From assembly GCA_964058805.1 (NCBI GenBank), contig CAXKVV010001574.1:1-48213 (forward strand): DNA of 48,213 nt. The letters are read 5' to 3'. The translations under genes and the position numbers were made by a program. The DNA comes from Schoenoplectus triqueter (lineage: Eukaryota > Streptophyta > Magnoliopsida > Poales > Cyperaceae). The notes below the pieces were generated by a model. That model had not been told where the DNA came from. It worked only from the letters and a program-made list of their open reading frames with translations, and made no database searches. Position 1 is the stretch's first letter; the number at the start of each line of letters is the position of its first letter. Positions 46,301 to 48,213 of this stretch are shown here, one piece after another.

Positions 46301-47709
46301 CCCGGCTTGTGGCCAAAGGTTTTCATCAAGAGGAGGGTATCGATTTCTTTGAAACTTTCAGTCCCGTGGTTCGTCCTACCACTATTAGACTTGTGCTCAC
46401 CATTGCACTCTCTTTCGGATGGACTATTCGTCAACTTGATGTTCACAATGCCTTCTTGCATGGTAAGCTTCAAGAGACGGTTTATATGCAACAACCGCCG
46501 GGATTTGAGGACACCTCTAAGCCTAACCATGTATGTCTTCTATCCAAAGCCATTTATGGTCTTAAACAGAGCCCCCATGCCTGGTTTCATGCTCTTAGTT
46601 CCGAGCTTCTCAAGCAAGGGTTTAAAGCTTCTCGGTTTGATCCTTCGCTTTTTATTCTCTCCTCACATGGCTCCATGCTTTTTGTTCTCATTTATGTGGA
46701 CGATATTATTGTCACCGGGAACGGCCCTGATCTTATCCAGTGTTTTATTTCTTCTCTTCATCAGTCCTTTGCTCTCAAGGACTTAGGTGATTTACATTTC
46801 TTTCTTGGTGTTGAGGTGATATCCACGTCTTCTGGTATGCATTTGTCACAACCCAAGTATCTTCATGATATTCTGGTTAAGGCCAAGATGCTTGATGCTA
46901 ATCCATGTCCCACTCCCATGGTCCCAAATTGCAATTTATCTCAGTATGCTGGTGACCCATTTGGTGATCCTCACTTATACCGGTCTATAGTTGGTGCCTT
47001 GCAGTATGCTACTCTCACCCGACCCGATATTTCATTCGCGGTTAATAAAGTATCTCAATTCATGCATTCTCCATCTATGATTCATTGGGCAGCAGTCAAA
47101 AGAATTCTACGTTATCTCAAGGGCTCTCTACATCATGGTATCACACTCAAACCTATGTCCAGCTTTGATCTGCATGCTTATAGTGATGCTGACTGGGCAG
47201 GATCAGTCAATGATCGCAAATCAACTTCGGGTTTTTGCATTTACTTGGGTCCTAACATCATTTCCTGGGGTTCAAAAAAACAGGCTACTGTTTCACGATC
47301 AAGCACAGAGGCTGAGTTCCGATGTCTTGCCTCTACTTGTTCTGAACTTATTTGGTTACAGATGCTGCTTACCGAACTGCGTCTTCCTCTTTCCTCTCCA
47401 CCAACGTTATGGTGTGATAACATTGGTGCAACCTTTTTAGCAACTAATCCGGTTATTCCTGCCCGAACAAAACATGTGGAAATAGATTTTCACTTTATTC
47501 GGGAACGACTGGTAAATAAAAGCCTTCGTCTCAGTTTCATTACTTCAAAGGATCAGATTGCTGATGTTTTTACTAAACCCTTGGCCGCCCCACGGTTTCT
47601 CCATCTCATTTCCAAGCTGACGGTTTCTCAGTCGCCATCAGCTTGCGGGGAGGGTAATACAAGACATGTAGCAGTTACACCTTCAACGGAATTAGCTACC
47701 ATTAAATGA
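43312..47709 (+). CDS. Copia gag-pol polyprotein, intact, 1465 aa
   Basis: A single frame with Gag, protease, integrase, reverse transcriptase and RNase H in copia order. Gag core LHRSNYLAWKSQI (from about 35) and LTWLRSSLSDTILGQV. CCHC knuckle CQICDKRGHNAKNC at 318-331. Protease DSGA at 384-387. Integrase zinc-binding HMRFGH from 516 and CHDC; catalytic D576 (SDVWGP), D639 (TDGGTEY) and E671 (NGTSER). RT: CKWVYRIK, RQLDVHNAFLHG and YVDD at 1128-1131. RNase H DADWAG from 1292, SSTEAEFRC, RTKHVEIDFHF. The ATG is 29 nt after the LTR and 17 nt after the primer-binding site, so the leader is very short. All visible catalytic residues are present, so the element may be autonomous; expression is not known. 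Confidence 0.94.
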   Translation: MSHPSSPNLNSDSNMTTITSAEPLVIINTPIATKLHRSNYLAWKSQIIPALHGHDLYRFLEDTPPSSHLTIAGIQQPNPVFSTWRRQDQLLLTWLRSSLSDTILGQVVSCNTSSELWQLLQQTFSATSRARRAELRRSLQNVTKGGKNCSDYCQQIRSIADELAFIGSPVTDEDLVLHVLGGLGSDYNALVAAANAKDNLSFAKLQAMLMSHESLLQTQLGNSNSNSLSSFSPNPTAYFTAPKSGQKNFYPRPYRSGNNQRPRTFRPSASPLLPTPTSAPRSYTHYSQKPSSTFAPRPASIRPTTSDQTFNPDKNVICQICDKRGHNAKNCWYRMDDTYTVPSSQSSFQAHFTQPSFQPKFQPYYQANSAQPAYAPAGPEWYLDSGASHHVTNDINNLSSYLPYEGVDALHIGNGSGMKISHTGSSYLTFSNHSLLLQDVLYVPNFTKKILSLSRLLLDNSILIEFSSNSCVIKERHTLQPLLHLTLLKGLYILPPQIVSSPHALFGVKASADLWHMRFGHPSSTTTLKMLQLHSLPCTSHKMNLCHDCYVAKSHRLSFLPSTSISSSPLHIVYSDVWGPAPILSANGFRYYIIFVDDFSRYTWIYFLRTKDEVVHVFSAFKAQVENLLQSNIKILRTDGGTEYKPISRLFPSIVHQQTCPYTPQQNGTSERRHRHIVELALSSMAHASLPSCYWDDVFLSMVYLINRQPSSHNGSSPYFTLFKTLPDLSSLRVLGCLCFPYTRPYTAHKLQPRSLPCVFLGYSLTHKGYKCLHIDSGRMFISRHVSFDEQTFPFQHLRSADKSSSADHTPLTLPLLSINKGPLPTGLGSNSLSPQPSSQTSGDSSPGADPRDFLPLPTSFINTSNTTPLGDDHISLNNTPALPISSQTTSVPAPAHPATSIHSMMTRTRDNTRKARVFPDHVAFLANTYLHTEPTTFKQAKSHSHWMKAMSTEYDALITNNTWTLVPFNPDYNVVGCKWVYRIKRLANGSIERYKARLVAKGFHQEEGIDFFETFSPVVRPTTIRLVLTIALSFGWTIRQLDVHNAFLHGKLQETVYMQQPPGFEDTSKPNHVCLLSKAIYGLKQSPHAWFHALSSELLKQGFKASRFDPSLFILSSHGSMLFVLIYVDDIIVTGNGPDLIQCFISSLHQSFALKDLGDLHFFLGVEVISTSSGMHLSQPKYLHDILVKAKMLDANPCPTPMVPNCNLSQYAGDPFGDPHLYRSIVGALQYATLTRPDISFAVNKVSQFMHSPSMIHWAAVKRILRYLKGSLHHGITLKPMSSFDLHAYSDADWAGSVNDRKSTSGFCIYLGPNIISWGSKKQATVSRSSTEAEFRCLASTCSELIWLQMLLTELRLPLSSPPTLWCDNIGATFLATNPVIPARTKHVEIDFHFIRERLVNKSLRLSFITSKDQIADVFTKPLAAPRFLHLISKLTVSQSPSACGEGNTRHVAVTPSTELATIK

Positions 47710-47860
47710 TGTTTGTTACATATTCTGTTAGGATAGTTAGGCCTGGTTGTTAGTCTGTTAAATAAGTCTTGACTACGATGTAATATATATACCAGTGTTT
47801 GTACTCAGTATTATGAGAAATGAATTCACAAATCCAATTACAGCTTTATCTAAGCTTTTA
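47655..47860 (+). repeat. 3' LTR of the inner copia element
   Basis: 206 bp, three transitions from the 5' LTR (1.5%). The last 18 codons of gag-pol, including the stop at 47707-47709, are inside it. Confidence 0.93.
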
Positions 47861-47865
47861 ATACA

Positions 47866-48213
47866 AGCACTTCGAGGTAAAATCTGCTTCAAACAAATAC
47901 CCTTCTAAACAGGAAAAAGCTAAGTTAAAATGCAGTCATTGTGGCGAAACGGGACACTTGAAGGAGGGATGTTTCAAAATAATCGGGTATCCTGATTGGT
48001 ACCATGAGAAGCGGACAAAGCAACAAAGAGACAAACCGAAGGGAAAGACAAACTGGGCAGCAACTAACTCAAACTCAGGATACTCGGGCCCCACTTACTA
48101 TACAGGCTCTTGTACCAAACAAGTCTCACAACAAGGTGCTATAGGATCAGGCCAAGAATGGAGTGTTCCAACTCGCAACTGGACCGAACCTAGTTCTGCT
48201 TTGACACTATCAC
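47866..48213 (+). pseudogene. Outer copia element gag, 3' part with zinc knuckle (runs off the window)
   Basis: After the inner element the frame resumes KHFEVKSASNKYPSKQEK, followed by a CCHC knuckle (CSHCGETGHLKEGC, 47931-47972) and FKIIGYPDWYHEKR. It remains open to the window end. Protease and pol must lie beyond 48213. Confidence 0.88.

Larger units (their letters stand above)
43077..47860 (+). mobile_element. Inner Ty1/copia retrotransposon, complete, with intact gag-pol
   Basis: 4784 bp inserted in the gag of the outer element. Perfect 5-bp target duplication ATACA (43072-43076 and 47861-47865). LTRs of 206 bp differ at three positions. The primer-binding site at 43283-43294 matches initiator tRNA-Met, and the polypurine stretch gcggggaggg sits at 47645-47654. 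LTR ends are TAATAC...CTTTTA, not TG...CA. One unbroken frame encodes all domains. Confidence 0.94.

Noticed and set aside
1..48213. CRISPR arrays, operons, tRNA or rRNA genes
   Set aside because: No regular short spaced repeats, no tRNA cloverleaf with A and B boxes, and no rRNA blocks were seen. The window is plant nuclear DNA.

Overview
The window looks like nuclear DNA of a flowering plant, most likely a eudicot. Intergenic DNA is very AT-rich, the genes have many GT-AG introns, and two conserved plant lipid-signalling genes sit among LTR retrotransposons and MITEs. I do not name a species.

Layout. Positions 1-20.1 kb hold no gene I can support. They contain microsatellites, several families of foldback MITEs (some with clear target-site duplications), a GC-rich hAT-like island (4.15-4.69 kb), a probable 3.2-kb solo LTR inserted in a MITE (6.58-9.80 kb), a tandem array of about 140-bp units (14.56-15.13 kb) and a GC-rich hairpin element with a 9-bp target-site duplication (17.09-17.25 kb). 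Positions 20.7-24.6 kb (+) hold a complete ten-exon type I inositol-polyphosphate 5-phosphatase (598 aa). Positions 26.0-28.5 kb (-) hold a complete seven-exon choline kinase (342 aa), convergent with it, with three CACGTG G-boxes upstream of its start. These are the only two genes that look intact.

Positions 30.2-41.7 kb are the wreck of a plant spatacsin-like gene (minus strand). It is broken by internal deletion, frameshifts, a Ty1/copia element in a coding exon (34.08-39.16 kb) and a terminal-inverted-repeat element that carried a plant-mobile-domain (PMD) gene. A later inversion left the last exon of the gene on the opposite strand, about 3 kb from its partner. Positions 41.8-48.2 kb hold two nested plus-strand copia elements. 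The outer one is cut in its gag by a complete inner one with an intact 1465-codon gag-pol frame and unusual TA...TA LTR ends.

The two intact genes act in related membrane-lipid and phosphoinositide metabolism, but nothing in the sequence shows that they are co-regulated. I found no convincing new biochemical system. The most unusual content is the layered history of insertion and inversion. All homology calls rest on recognising motifs by eye; no search was run.
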